From: Phylloscopus collybita | Taxonomy: Eukaryota; Chordata; Aves; Passeriformes; Phylloscopidae | Assembly: GCA_027886175.1 (NCBI GenBank) | Contig: JAJNNQ010000137.1 | Coordinates: 8,312,001-8,376,000, forward strand | Length of the DNA stretch: 64,000 nt | Direction: 5' to 3' | Shown here: positions 26,701 to 38,026 of the stretch, piece by piece | Position numbering within the stretch: the first letter of the stretch is position 1 | How the letters are laid out: each line of letters opens with the position of its first letter | The notes under the pieces: model-generated | Told to the model about the DNA's origin: nothing | The model's database searches: none | Seen by the model: the letters and a program-made list of their open reading frames with translations, nothing else | Position numbers and translations under genes: made by a program

Positions 26701-27952
26701 TTGCCAGGAGTTTTTTGAGGACATAGTGTGTTTCAAGAAAACTTTTTGGATATTCAAAAAAATCTTTAAAAAATTTATTTATGACTATGCTATGATGGAA
26801 GCCCAACAGGAATGCAAATCCTATCTTCTAAAATGATGGAGTGTTCATAGTCACCAGAGGTTTGGATCAACTAGGGGTCCTGTTTAAGCAGAAACAGGTG
26901 ATTGACCAAAACTGCCTCAAAGGCCACTTTGCTAAGAGGTGGCTTACTCAAACTGCATTAATTGGTGGTGAAGGTCAGGGTACTATAGGAGCAGATGACA
27001 ATTAGCAGGTGATGTAGGGGAAGTGCAGAGAGGTCATGGCTCCCATAAAGTACTACAGCAATGGCTTCTTCAATAAAATTTGTACATTAGCAGTCTTCTC
27101 AAATCCCTGGGTAAATAGCATCTCATTGCCTGGAGCTACTGTCCTGAGCCCTGAGCTCAGGAACTTGCCACTGTTGAGGGACAGTACTTAACCACATCCC
27201 AGAGGAGCATACACATTACTGGAGACAAACTCATCCAGCTGGTTATTCTTTGTATGTCTGCAAAGACTCCTTCTTCCTTGCCAGTGTCAGCCTGTAAATG
27301 ACAGCATTTCCTGCTGAGAGCCTGTGTTTGGTAAGTACAACTATGAGTGTACCACATTTGCTGTGATGGTGGTGTGCTGTATTTTTCTTTTTCATGGAGG
27401 TACATGGGAAGTGGTTGGGTAGCACAGTGGGTACTGAAATTAGCATTTGGTCCAACCAGACACTGCTTTGGAGCATCGGGCAGCTACACAACATATCCTG
27501 TAGCCCGAACAATCTGGCCCAGTGGGAAAATGATCTTTTTCTGACCTGTTTTATCTAGTCCAGAAAGAAAGAAAGGTTGTGTTTACCTCATATTGTCTGC
27601 CATTTCAAGCAGCAATCACAGGATTTTCTTAATTAGGACAATAATATTTTTTTCTGATGTCATTACAGCTTCTCTCTTTTTGTTTGTCCAGAAGTATTGG
27701 TAGGGTTTTCTTTGTGTAGTTGGAATTTTTTTGTTGCTGTTTTGGTTTTCTTTCCCAGTTCAATCTAAATGGAAAATCCTTGTTCCAAGGTTGTCTCTAA
27801 TTTACACTCATCAGAGAAACAAGTTCACATCCCTGAGTCAAAGCACAGCTTTCTCTTGAGAGCACAGTGCAAAACATATCACCTTTTACACACTAATACT
27901 TGTTTTGTTTGCATTCTGTCTGTCTTGGAGAGACAACCCTGATTTGATTGTC

Positions 27953-27956
<4 letters not shown>
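23701..27956. other. AT-rich non-coding stretch containing one imperfect hairpin
   Basis: No gene was recognised. Overlapping frames near 24,108-24,612 and 27,157-27,544 carry no domain. A GC-richer piece at about 24,105-24,300 contains the hairpin listed separately. No repeat family could be assigned to the remainder. Confidence 0.55.
24216..24268. repeat. Imperfect inverted repeat with a perfect inner palindrome
   Basis: The outer arms AGTACAGACTTT (24,219-24,230) and AAAGTCTCTCTGTACT (24,250-24,265) are complementary apart from a four-base insertion in the right arm. Between them sits a perfect 14-base palindrome, TTCCCAGCTGGGAA (24,238-24,251). The structure could form a short hairpin. 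It is smaller than a typical microRNA precursor and no homologue is recognised. Confidence 0.7.
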
Positions 27957-27985
<29 letters not shown>

Positions 27986-28058
27986 AAACAGACAAAAAAA
28001 CAAACAATAAAACCACCCACCCAAACAAACAAAACCCCATAAAAACAAACAAAAAACC
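27957..28058. repeat. Poly(A) run followed by A/C-rich tract
   Basis: A 28-base pure A run passes into mixed A/C sequence with CAAA units, CCACCCACCC and AACCCC words. The pure A head with a decayed A/C remainder resembles the arrangement at 37.7 kb. Confidence 0.92.
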
Positions 28059-31000
28059 CTACACAACTTTAGGTGTAGTCTGAGTGAGTCACGTGGAAGA
28101 ACATCAAACCACCCTGGCAGCCATCACTTTGCTGTCCTTATGCACCACCCTGAAACAGAGAAATCCAAACCATGACCAGAGTAGCAGTGCATATCCTTGT
28201 GCAGATGTTCTTCACAAGTGTATCAGTACATATGTAAGGGTAAAGTGTACACCTATATCCATGCATAACCACAATTTCATTCATATGTAATATATAGCCC
28301 ATATATAACATTTATTATACATCTCCAGTGTTCATTAGAATTGGTTAACTAAAATTTGTGCAAGTGATTGTGACAGGGTCAACAATGTTTTTCAGTTCAG
28401 CTATAATAGAACCCATAAGTTTAGCAAAGGGTGAAAATTTTTCTAATAAAAAAGCATTTAAAAGTGCTTTTGATGCAGATAATATTCCCTTTCATTACTG
28501 TTCTTTCCTGTTTCCTGATATTGATTTACATCTTTAGTGACCCTCATTTTGTACAAGTCAGCTATTTTTTGCTGCAGCTGTCACTTTACAGGAACTGTGT
28601 GTTGCACATCACAGATGAATCACTTTTCCAAATTATCTATACACTGCAACTTAATGTCATATCAGGCAGAGGAGGATACATAGGAAATAGACTTCAAGGC
28701 TCAATAAAGTCTTTAGATACTTGTCACTGCACATAGATGTCATGTTGATTTATCTGACACTTTATTTCAGATAAAATGATTTTTCTGCTTGCAAACCCTT
28801 TCTTCATAAGGCAGCTCAGCTTGGTAGCTCAGAAAACTCAGGCTGTTTGCACTAAAAAGGCCATAAGGTGTTCTAACAAACCTTAAGAGTCACAGCAGGT
28901 AATGCTGAACTTCAAATCTTTTAGCATTTGGCTTTGATTGAGGTAAGAATCAAACAGCTTGGGTCAGTAACTGAACCAGTCTGACATCTTGAGTTACTGA
29001 GTTGAGGTTGGGAGTCTCCATTTTTGAGGAAGTCTCCATTTTTATCTTTTTGCTGTGTTCCTGGAAGAAAATTGCAGAAGAACAAGCTCTATTCATGCAA
29101 ATGACAAGGCATCTGTGGCTTCTTTGTTACAAAATATTACATGATTTAAAACAAGACTAGACATTTATATACAAAGCAGAAAAAATCCAAGTGATCCTTC
29201 TAAAAATTAGCCCAAATATTCTGTAACATACAAAAAAAAATTGTACATAAAAGGTGAATCATAATGAATAGCATAACGTATTGCTTATAAAAAGTGATCA
29301 TCAAGAGTTGCCAAAGGAGCCATTAGGAAATACCACTACTGTAAATATCCTACTGCATCACTTTTTTTCTTTTCTCTGAAGTTGCTTAAAAGGTTGTTGA
29401 AGTTTTGTCCCACCAACATTCATGTTTGAGTAACACTAATTAACAGAGAAGGTAATTGGGAACTGTTGAGTAGAAAAGGACACATCAACTTCCCAAGGCC
29501 ATGGCAGATCCATCATCGAAAACCCAAATGAACTTTGCTCAGGGAAGTTTCCTGAAGGCTTTGCCTCAGGAAAACTTCAAAAATGAAACAATTTAGAAAA
29601 AAGAATACACATAAAAAACCCAATATTGTTCAAAGATCCTCCCTCAATTAAAAAAAAATCAAAATGCCCTCCAAATTTATTCAGTTCTAGCAAATTAGTC
29701 CCTTGCTTTCTTTGGGCACCATGTAAGCATGAGTTCTTTTTTTGACTGTGTTAAAGACTTTCTCCTTCTTTATGCCTCTAATGTGGCATGTCACACATCA
29801 ATCCAAATAGTATATGACAACAGAAATGAAACTTCAGAGAAACATAATGAAATCATCACTGTATGGCTCTTATCTTGTGATAGTGAACACCCCAAAACTG
29901 GATTAGTAAGAAAACCTTCTAAAATTGTCAGGTGATACACAAAGGAATAACTTGGGGAATTTAGAATAAGCTTTGTACTTCTCTATTGAGTCAGCAAAGA
30001 AACCAACTCTGTTATAGTGTAAGGTTAGAACTCTCTGCATTTTGGTGATAATTCAGACTTAGGCTACCATTTAGACTGTGTCCTGTGTCAAGAGTTCAGT
30101 GTGAGACTTTTCTTATCCCATTGTTCCCCTGCAGCTGCAGGGAATGCAGGGCCTGTTGATCTGCAGATGAGCCTCTGTGTGCAGCAGCTCTGTGCAAAGC
30201 TGTAAAGAGAAAAGTGGCCACAGAGCCTCTCTTCTCTTTCTTCCTCTTGAGGCATCACCAAAGTCTTCATACTTGTCCCTTTATGGTGACATACAAATCC
30301 TTTACATCATTTACTGAGGAGAAAGCCTATGGTTATGATAAATGCAAGTATTATTTTTCTAGAAAAGGAGCCTGAACTGGAAATTGTTTGTAGATACTGC
30401 AGAAATGAAGGCTGGAGACAGCTGGGTGCAGAAATGGCAGATTAAAATGTCCATGCACAATATTCATTTCCCTGCTAGTAATTTTCTTTCTATTTTCTAT
30501 CTTCTCATTTTTTGATTGTCAACTCCAGAATGAAATTTCTGGTTGATTTAAACAAGTAATTGGATTAATTTAAATGCACAAAAAGCCAGGATGAATATCC
30601 AGAAAAAACTCCTGAGAGCAAACCAAGAAATCATCAAAGTCTCCCAAGGGAAGCTGTAGAAACTGTTACTTGGGACTTTCAAATTAAAAGGTACTCTGGG
30701 GAACAGTTTTAGGAGATGGGCTAAATAACTTATTGAGACTTTCCTATCATTAAGCCTGGAAAGGCAGTCATTATCACCCAGAGTAGGAGCATGGTTCATT
30801 AAAGTTTGGAACAAAAGCTGAAGAACTTACCTATGTGACACGAATGCCGATGAAAGAGAAAACACCACCAGACACTGAGGGAGCCCCAACTCTCCTTTAA
30901 AGAGTGAGAGAAGAAAGGTGCAAGATGAAGTTTTGTTCCTTTTGCTGGCCCATGTTGTTCCTGTGCACCTCACGTGCAGGCTCACCTGAGGGTTTCAGCA

Positions 31001-31539
31001 GTGACGTTCCATTCACCTTTGTGGGCACACAGGGCAGCAGATCCACACAGTTATATTTTCATGCTCCTAAAAAAGGTAACATATTTTATAACAGTGATTT
31101 ATAGCCAGCTCAGCAGGCTGTAAGACACCCTGCAAAATTATGCTAAAGAAAACAGGGGGAGGGGAAAAGAGCAGATATGAAACCAACTTGTTAAGTGAAT
31201 GCTCCAGAGTACACGCTTATGTTTTCAAATTTATGAGCCATATTTTTCTACTCTGCTGTACTATCCCCTCTTCAGATTTAGTCTTTCTCATCCAAGACAG
31301 CTGATGCTGGGGCTATTAACATCTGGTATCAGCTGACAAAACGTGGCAGGATCCACTTCCAAGACAGCAGTCCCTTGTTTTGTCTACTTAAAGAATTCTA
31401 AAGTATTTCTGGACTAAGATGGGTGGAGAGAGGTTTGGTTTAACATTAGAATAATACAACCAGCACAGTTTTTGTAGAAGCCTCACTTCTATATTTTCAG
31501 ACAGACTTAACTGTCTAACACCCTGAAGGATCAAATATT
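28059..31539. other. AT-rich non-coding stretch, nothing assignable
   Basis: No gene or recognised repeat was seen. Frames reach about 101 codons (28,431-28,736) with no domain. A GC-richer piece occurs at about 30,110-30,250. Confidence 0.6.
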
Positions 31540-31662
31540 AATTTCTTTATGCCTAATTCTATATGCAGAATGGGAATAGTAGTACTTCTCACCTCACAGG
31601 ATATAAATAAATCAAGATTTAAGACATTTCAGCCCTATATCAATAAAGCCATATAGTCCCTA
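31540..31662 (+). mobile_element. Ancient MIR-like SINE relic
   Basis: GCAGAATGGGAATAGTAGTA followed by CTTCTCACCTCACAGGATAT closely fits the amniote MIR segment TGTAAAATGGGAATAATAGTA, CTTCTCTACCTCACAGGG. The following AAATAAATCAAGATTTAAGA, CATTTCAGC and CATATAG words fit the diverged 3' part. It is in the same orientation as the relic at 13.1 kb. The tRNA-derived head is missing. Confidence 0.68.
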
Positions 31663-34600
31663 AACTAGCTGGGTTGTGCAGTACATGCTGACAGAAACAC
31701 ACCAAAGTCTCTGGCCCAGTGACTGTAATTCTGCTTTGCAAATTGTGATAACAGACTCATTTAACTCAAGGCGAATTTTACTTAGACACTGTCATGTTCT
31801 TACCATGCTACAGAAATATTAAGCAAGACTTAAAGAAGATTTAAAGCAGAAAATATTACATTTTGAATTACTAATATAGAATTTAAAAAAAACCACAAGA
31901 AACGAAAATATCTTAAAGTAATGAGTTAGTCAACCCTGAATCCTGAACTAATTATATCTACCTGCCACTACAAATTCTTCAGTGTTCAGGTACCGTGCAT
32001 AAAGTATATAATATCTATTTTGATTTGATTACAGTTTAATTTTCTACCTTAATTATATCAGGCAGGGCTAATCTGACAGATAGAAAGTTCTATGCAAAGT
32101 AATTTTATGTAGGGGATTTAATTAAGCCTGAGGAATGGTGTTTTAGTTAGCTACATAAGAGTTACTGGAGTTGGAAATTTATAAATTGACTGGTGCCAGA
32201 AGCTGTATGATATTTGTGTTGTTATCAGGAAAGAAGGTACTTGTTTTGGAACAAATCCTCGCTGAAATACAAAGTAACCCAAAATTCTGTGCAGTGCTGA
32301 TTCAATACCTGTGCCTAGAAAGAACCAGCGACAAAAAAAAAAATCTTTCCTGGGGGATTTATTGCAATGAGGAAACAAGGACTTATTACAAAGAGAGCAA
32401 GAGGAGGCAGATTTGGCGTGGGAGTGTTTAATTGTTAACCTGACAAATGGCACTCAGCAAGACAAAGTCCTGACACAGTTTAAGGTGTAGCTTGCACTGG
32501 GGACTATTTAGAACAAGCAGTATGGGAAAAACTGTGCTGTGCTGGTTTTGGCTAAAGAGAACTCATCCCTGGCCACATGGATGTGATCTGAGCTGCTTCA
32601 CTTGCTCAGGGAGCCCAAGAAAGAGATTTTGGCCTGTGAATTGCAACCATGAATGTATCTTCCAGAAGTGCTGTCTGCCTCCTGTGTCCCCTTCACTGAG
32701 CCTGGGGAAAAGGGGATGGCATTTAGCATGCTGCCAAAGGAACCTGGCTCTTGTGAGGTGCTGGCAAGGGAGAGGAGTAAACAGACAGCAGTGGCAGCCC
32801 TGACTTCATTGCCCTTATCCCTTCTGGTAGACCAGGTGACCCTTCTGTCAGAAGTACACTGCAGACTTGCAGACATCTTTCCCTGCTAAAGATCCTCAAA
32901 CTGTGGCCACAAGACCTTACTATTGCAGCTCAGTCTCTCCTTGTTTTCCCAACATCTCTCCAGTTTTGCAGCAGCCCTTTCCAGACCTCTCAAAAGCCCC
33001 AAGCAAGTGCACTCATTCCCCACCGCTCTTGGACACTACTGGCACCTACTCCACTACAGAGCTCTTCAGCAAGGAACAGGATACCTGGAAGACATTAGTC
33101 CATCATTTTTAATGTCTTCGGGTCCAGAGAGCTGGAAGAACTGGTAGTTCTGCTTCCTTTTGAATTCAGTAAATGAGTTCTTGCACGGGTTTGCTAGAAG
33201 CTTACTAAAACTCAACAGTTTAAAATTGTGCCTAAGGTTAAGATGAAATACAGCAAGTACAGTCAGCTATTAAACTTATCAGTGCACCTATCTGCTCTTA
33301 TCAGCTGTATTTTTCAAGTAAAACTTAACAATAAAATGTTTGGAGGCTACTCACTAAACTCACAGCAGCAGCCTTGACCTGACCTGACCTTGATCTGATA
33401 CAAGGTGGTGTATCCACCTTGTAGGACACAAGCCACAAAAGCCACATTTTTGCTCTGAGGTTGACTTCTACATCCAGTAATGAAAAAGGAGATATTTTTG
33501 AACTTTTTATCCAAATATTCTCCTGCTTAGGAAGCATCCTTCTGTGGACGTTTATAAAGACCTGTTTGAAAACACTCCCTGAAACTGTAAAAATTAAATG
33601 TGTTTAGAACTTCAGACTTGCTGGACTGACACGGGGACAAACTCTGCAGGCATAGCAATTTCAGCTGCCACCATGGTAGACATCATAGCTGAAGTCTAGT
33701 ATTTGGAGTAGAGATTTATAAGATCCAATACAATATATCCTCCAATAGGAAGGAAATTAGAGATTCAGTAGGTAAACTATAACTTATTTTGTAGTAGATG
33801 CTAAGAAAACAATGTTTCTATTGTGTCATCTTTCAGAAAAAAAAATCTTGACTCAAATATCAGAAAAGAGTTCATGGAAAATATTTGCACAGCCTTCTTC
33901 TTGATGATCTAGCTAAATTATATTTGAGTGATCACATTTTTTAAAATTAAAAATACCCTGTAATTTCATTGGTTTACATTACTCCTAATTTCCTTTCCTT
34001 ACATGGCATGTAAATCTGATGGCAGGAGATGGCACATTCACTATCCCTACACATAAGGAGAGATACACAAACAAATTGCAGAGTGATTCACAGTTCTATT
34101 GAGTTAAAGATATCCAGTAAAAATAATATATTATATTTTAACGTGATTCTTACCAAATGTAACTTCCAGGAATGATGTCACTTTTTTAGCCAGAAGATCT
34201 TGTCTGACCTGGTAATGCCATTTCTGAAAATCTTAAAGTAGAGTAAAACATGCAAGACTATGAACAATTCAGCAGTGTTTGAAGGTTTTGTGATAAAGTA
34301 GATAGATCATGCATAATTCCAGTCTATTTCCTGCCAAATGTTAAGTCATATTGATGTTAGGTAAGATACAACAATGGATTTTTAACTCATTGCTTCAGAG
34401 GATAATTTCTGTACTTTGTGCAAATTGTGTGTGTGCCTTTGTGGGAAATACAGTTCTTGTGAAACTTGTGGCAATGATCACACTGCCCCATCCAAATGGT
34501 TCTGAGCAAAGTCTTCTAGCCTATAAGAGAAAAACTGTTTAGAAATGAAATTCTGTGGTATATTTCATGTTTGTCTTTAGGATGAACAATTGAAAGTACA

Positions 34601-35324
34601 TAGAGCACGTATCATAAATAAAAGTAATGTTGGAACAGCAAGGTGTCTGTGTGACTGTCACTGACTGTGACCACTGCTAGTAGTTTTTTGTTAGTGCTAA
34701 GGAAAAAACTGCACAGTGAGTAATATTTCATAATCTGGCTATGAAGAAATTGTATTCCTGGTTTCCATTAGTTTACTGAAACTTGAAACATGGTACCCCA
34801 CTTCTTCATTTACTTGGTTTTCATATTATCTCTTCTAAATAAATAAATATTTGTATAGTATGTTTTGACTTTATGAGTTGGATTTGTTCCACCATAACTT
34901 AGTGAAGAATAATGCAAATGCTAAGATTTTGGAGAGGTATCTGAGAGGTATTCTTCTGTAGCTTGAGGTCTTATTTTTATTAGAAAATGGTTTTTGTTTC
35001 TGTTTGAATACTTTTTTTTTCTTCCTATTTGCTTTGGAAGTTTCATATTGTTCTATTATACCGAAAACAATTTTTTAAGTTGTTTTTGTTATTTTTATTC
35101 AAAATAACTTTATGAGAAATTCTCAGTAAGAGGACAATCTTATCTGTACTGCAATAAGGTTGGTACATGTCTGGAATCCTGAAGTTCTTCACTTGTGAAA
35201 AGCCTCTTTCTTCTAAGAGGATTCTTTCTTGTGGAAATACCATCTGAGACATATCAACCAAAGGACACTGAAAAAAAACATTCATTTATCAATACTCACC
35301 ATCAGATCTGGCTGTAAGAATAGG
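31663..35324. other. Non-coding stretch with a GC-richer middle
   Basis: The piece at about 32,480-33,150 is richer in G and C than its flanks and carries overlapping frames on both strands, none with a domain. A TGACC pentamer repeat lies at 33,375-33,390. Otherwise nothing can be assigned. Confidence 0.55.
33375..33390. repeat. TGACC short tandem repeat
   Basis: Three TGACC units in a row followed by T. The reverse strand holds AGGTCA half-site words, but their 5-base period does not match standard nuclear-receptor direct repeats (period 7 to 11), so I call it a simple repeat. Confidence 0.8.
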
Positions 35325-35422
35325 CAAAAAAAGCAAAAAACAAAAACAAAACAAAACAAAAGAAACAACAACAAAAAAAAACCCACAAAAACAAAACAAA
35401 ACAAAACAACAACAAAAAAACA
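35325..35422. repeat. A/C-rich tract (AAAAC and CAA units)
   Basis: About 98 bases almost entirely A and C, with two separate blocks of AAAAC units and CAACAACAA blocks. A frame through it gives a lysine/asparagine/threonine-rich peptide that is an artefact of the repeat. Confidence 0.93.
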
Positions 35423-37661
35423 CTATTTGCCTAAAAAGAGACCTCTCAGAGCTGTGAAACAACTCTGCATTTCCTGCAGAGCTGGAGTGACAGTTCAGGG
35501 TTATTAAGTAACCTGTACCATCAGGTGGAGATGCATTCAGCCTCTACACTAAGATTCAGCCTCTGCAGGATGACAAGGCTGAGCTGTTTCTGTCCAGACA
35601 TGATTTTATCCTGTTACTGCAATAAAAGACTGAGCTATTAAAAGCTTGCCTGGAGAGCAGCGTGGCATGTAGCAATGTGCTGGTGAAGACACAGCTTCAG
35701 TCTGCAGAGCTGTAACTCTGGAGTGAGAGGCAGAGATGCTCTGAGATGTTCTCAACAGCACAGGGCAATGCAGGGAATGTACAGGAATACCACAAGTCAG
35801 CCAGGAAAGGGTTACTGTCTACCTGCCTGGTGTATGACTCATGTCTGGAGCTAAAGCTGGCCTCTTTCTCTGGGATATGAAATACAAGAGAAAAATTGTC
35901 TGGAAAACTGTTGCATCATTTTGTTAGAGCAATAAATTGTTTTCTGAGAGTACGGTCTGAAGCAGTGCCAGGTGTGGTACTGATGCCTTCCTGAGTGAGG
36001 GTCCTCCACCCAGCAGAGCCAGAAGTAAGCAGGGAGTGACTGCAGGTTCAGGAAGGGCAGACAGGAGGTGGCCTGCAGGAGGGGAGTCAGACTGAGTTTT
36101 TTCTATGCAGAGGACAGATTTATACATGACAATGGCAGAAACATCTTCATGATGTTTGAACTCCAATCATAAACAAATGGGGAAGTCTGATCATATTTGT
36201 TCCTATGAATATTTCATATGCTTCAATGACCTAAATAGTTAGTGTTTGCACAGTAAAGCTCAGCCCCTTCAGCACATATGTGCTTCTGAAACCTTTGAAG
36301 ATTTCAGTAGAAGTGACCATGTCTGTTTTCAATAAGGGTCAAGGGAGCAGATGTGTGCATCAAAATGCCTTCAGAGGCATCAGCCTTAAACTTTAATCTC
36401 ATTGAATCTTGCTTGCCGCTTAGACTTCCCTTTCTTATAATGGTCAGAAAGGTCCAGGAATTCACCATTAAAATGCCCCCACCTTGATCTAATTACTGGA
36501 GGAGACACTTCCTTTTTTTCACTTCAATCTTCTTTTGCACAAGTGGCGTGATCCCTCCTGCCTTTCTCTGTCCTGTCCTTGTCCCATGTAACATGGGCTG
36601 CTCAGCATTTCAGAAATCTTGCCTTGGTGCCTGGCACCTGTAGTCACTCTGTTAGTGACTAGGTCTTGTAGGATATGGGGAGAGTAACCCCTATGGGCTT
36701 TGCTGGGCTAATTCTCTCTGCATCATCAGCATCCTCAGACCAGATGTTATCCCTGAAGAAATCTTCTGCTGTACCATAATGACTTTTTGATCAAGCACCC
36801 ACTGTAGCCACCTCCTCAAGGAAGTTTACAGGCTAATAAACACGTCTTTAAATCCATGTGATTCTTACACCATCAGCTGGATTGGTCCAGTTGATGCCCC
36901 TATTTGTGTTACTAGGCCTAATATTTACAAGTATTTTGGGAGCATTAATGTTATGAGTTAAGTTTTCAGAAAGTGCTTAAAATTACTTCACAGCAACATT
37001 ACCCAAAGTTTAGAGTTACTTTTGAAATTCTTTTATATAAAAAAAAAACCAGGATGGAAGAAACTGCTTATAAAAGTTGGGGTATCACAGAGGCTAGAAG
37101 TGAAAGTAAATTAAGTTATTGCCTTTGTCAGGCCAACAAAAAGAGGATCATAGCAGACTTCTCAAGAGATTGCTTGACATCAGTGGAAGCAGCCTCTCTT
37201 GTGTGGATGCAATTAGCTGAAGGGGGAGCCTTTTTGCTAACACAGACAGATCAACATTGAATCACAGAGTGGTAACTACATATGGATTTAATCTGCCACC
37301 AAACCTAATGTGCATCTGCACCAGTTGTTAATGTAATTCACCACATCAATTCAGAGCTCAGTGAAGCACGTTTCTGACAAAAACTAAATCTTCACCTCTG
37401 TTCCTTTTATTTTTTATTTTCCTCTTCCCCTTTCAATGATTTTAATCTGCCTCAGGTTTCAACACCTCAGTCAAACAGTCCTGTGATATCTCAGGTTTAA
37501 TACAATTTTGCCTTTCAAATATAACTAAGGAAGCATTAAGTGTAGCTCACTAGGGTTGTCTGATCTATGTGATTATAGCTTTGCAAGCATCCAGTTAACC
37601 AAAAAGCAATGCTAAATGAGGGGTATTGTTGGCTTTTTATCGATCCAGACACTTGTGCCTT
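35423..37661. other. Non-coding stretch with GC-richer pieces
   Basis: GC-richer pieces lie at about 35,640-36,090 and 36,540-36,740. No gene, RNA gene or repeat family is recognised. The 95-codon frame at 36,973-37,260 has no domain. Confidence 0.55.
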
Positions 37662-37671
37662 AAAACAACAA

Positions 37672-37729
<58 letters not shown>

Positions 37730-37774
37730 AAAAAAAAAACCAAAAAAACCAAACAAAAAAAAAAAAAAAAAAAA
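37662..37774. repeat. Very long A tract with A/C-rich continuation
   Basis: After ACAACAACA comes a pure A run of about 55 bases (37,673-37,727), then A runs broken by CC and C up to 37,774. It is the longest homopolymer in the window and therefore the most likely place for sequencing or assembly length error. Confidence 0.95.
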
Positions 37775-37977
37775 GGAGAACCACACTTACATTCTAACTT
37801 GTACTGATACATATCCTGTATCCTGTAATCTCACAGCTCAAAAAATGGGACAGGAAGTAGGGAAAACGCTATTTATTTATTTATTTATTTTATGTGAGGA
37901 GATTGACTGGTTTGGTTGAAGGAAAGAACAGGACTTGAAGATTTCCATAGAAAAGAACCAAATCCAAAAGCCTTTTA

Positions 37978-37980
<3 letters not shown>
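37775..37980. other. Unique spacer between two long A tracts, with ATTT microsatellite
   Basis: About 206 bases of non-repetitive sequence separate two long A runs. It includes five ATTT units at 37,871-37,890. No element is recognised. Confidence 0.75.

Positions 37981-38022
<42 letters not shown>
37981..38022. repeat. Poly(A) tract, 42 bases
   Basis: A second uninterrupted A run on the same strand, about 250 bases after the first. No upstream element body could be recognised. Confidence 0.95.

Positions 38023-38026
<4 letters not shown>

Noticed and set aside
33375..33390. Nuclear-receptor element made of AGGTCA half-sites
   Set aside because: The units overlap with a 5-base period, which does not fit known direct-repeat spacings; a simple pentamer repeat explains it.
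37536..37919. Frames rich in phenylalanine or lysine on opposite strands
   Set aside because: They are translations of the long A/C-rich tract.
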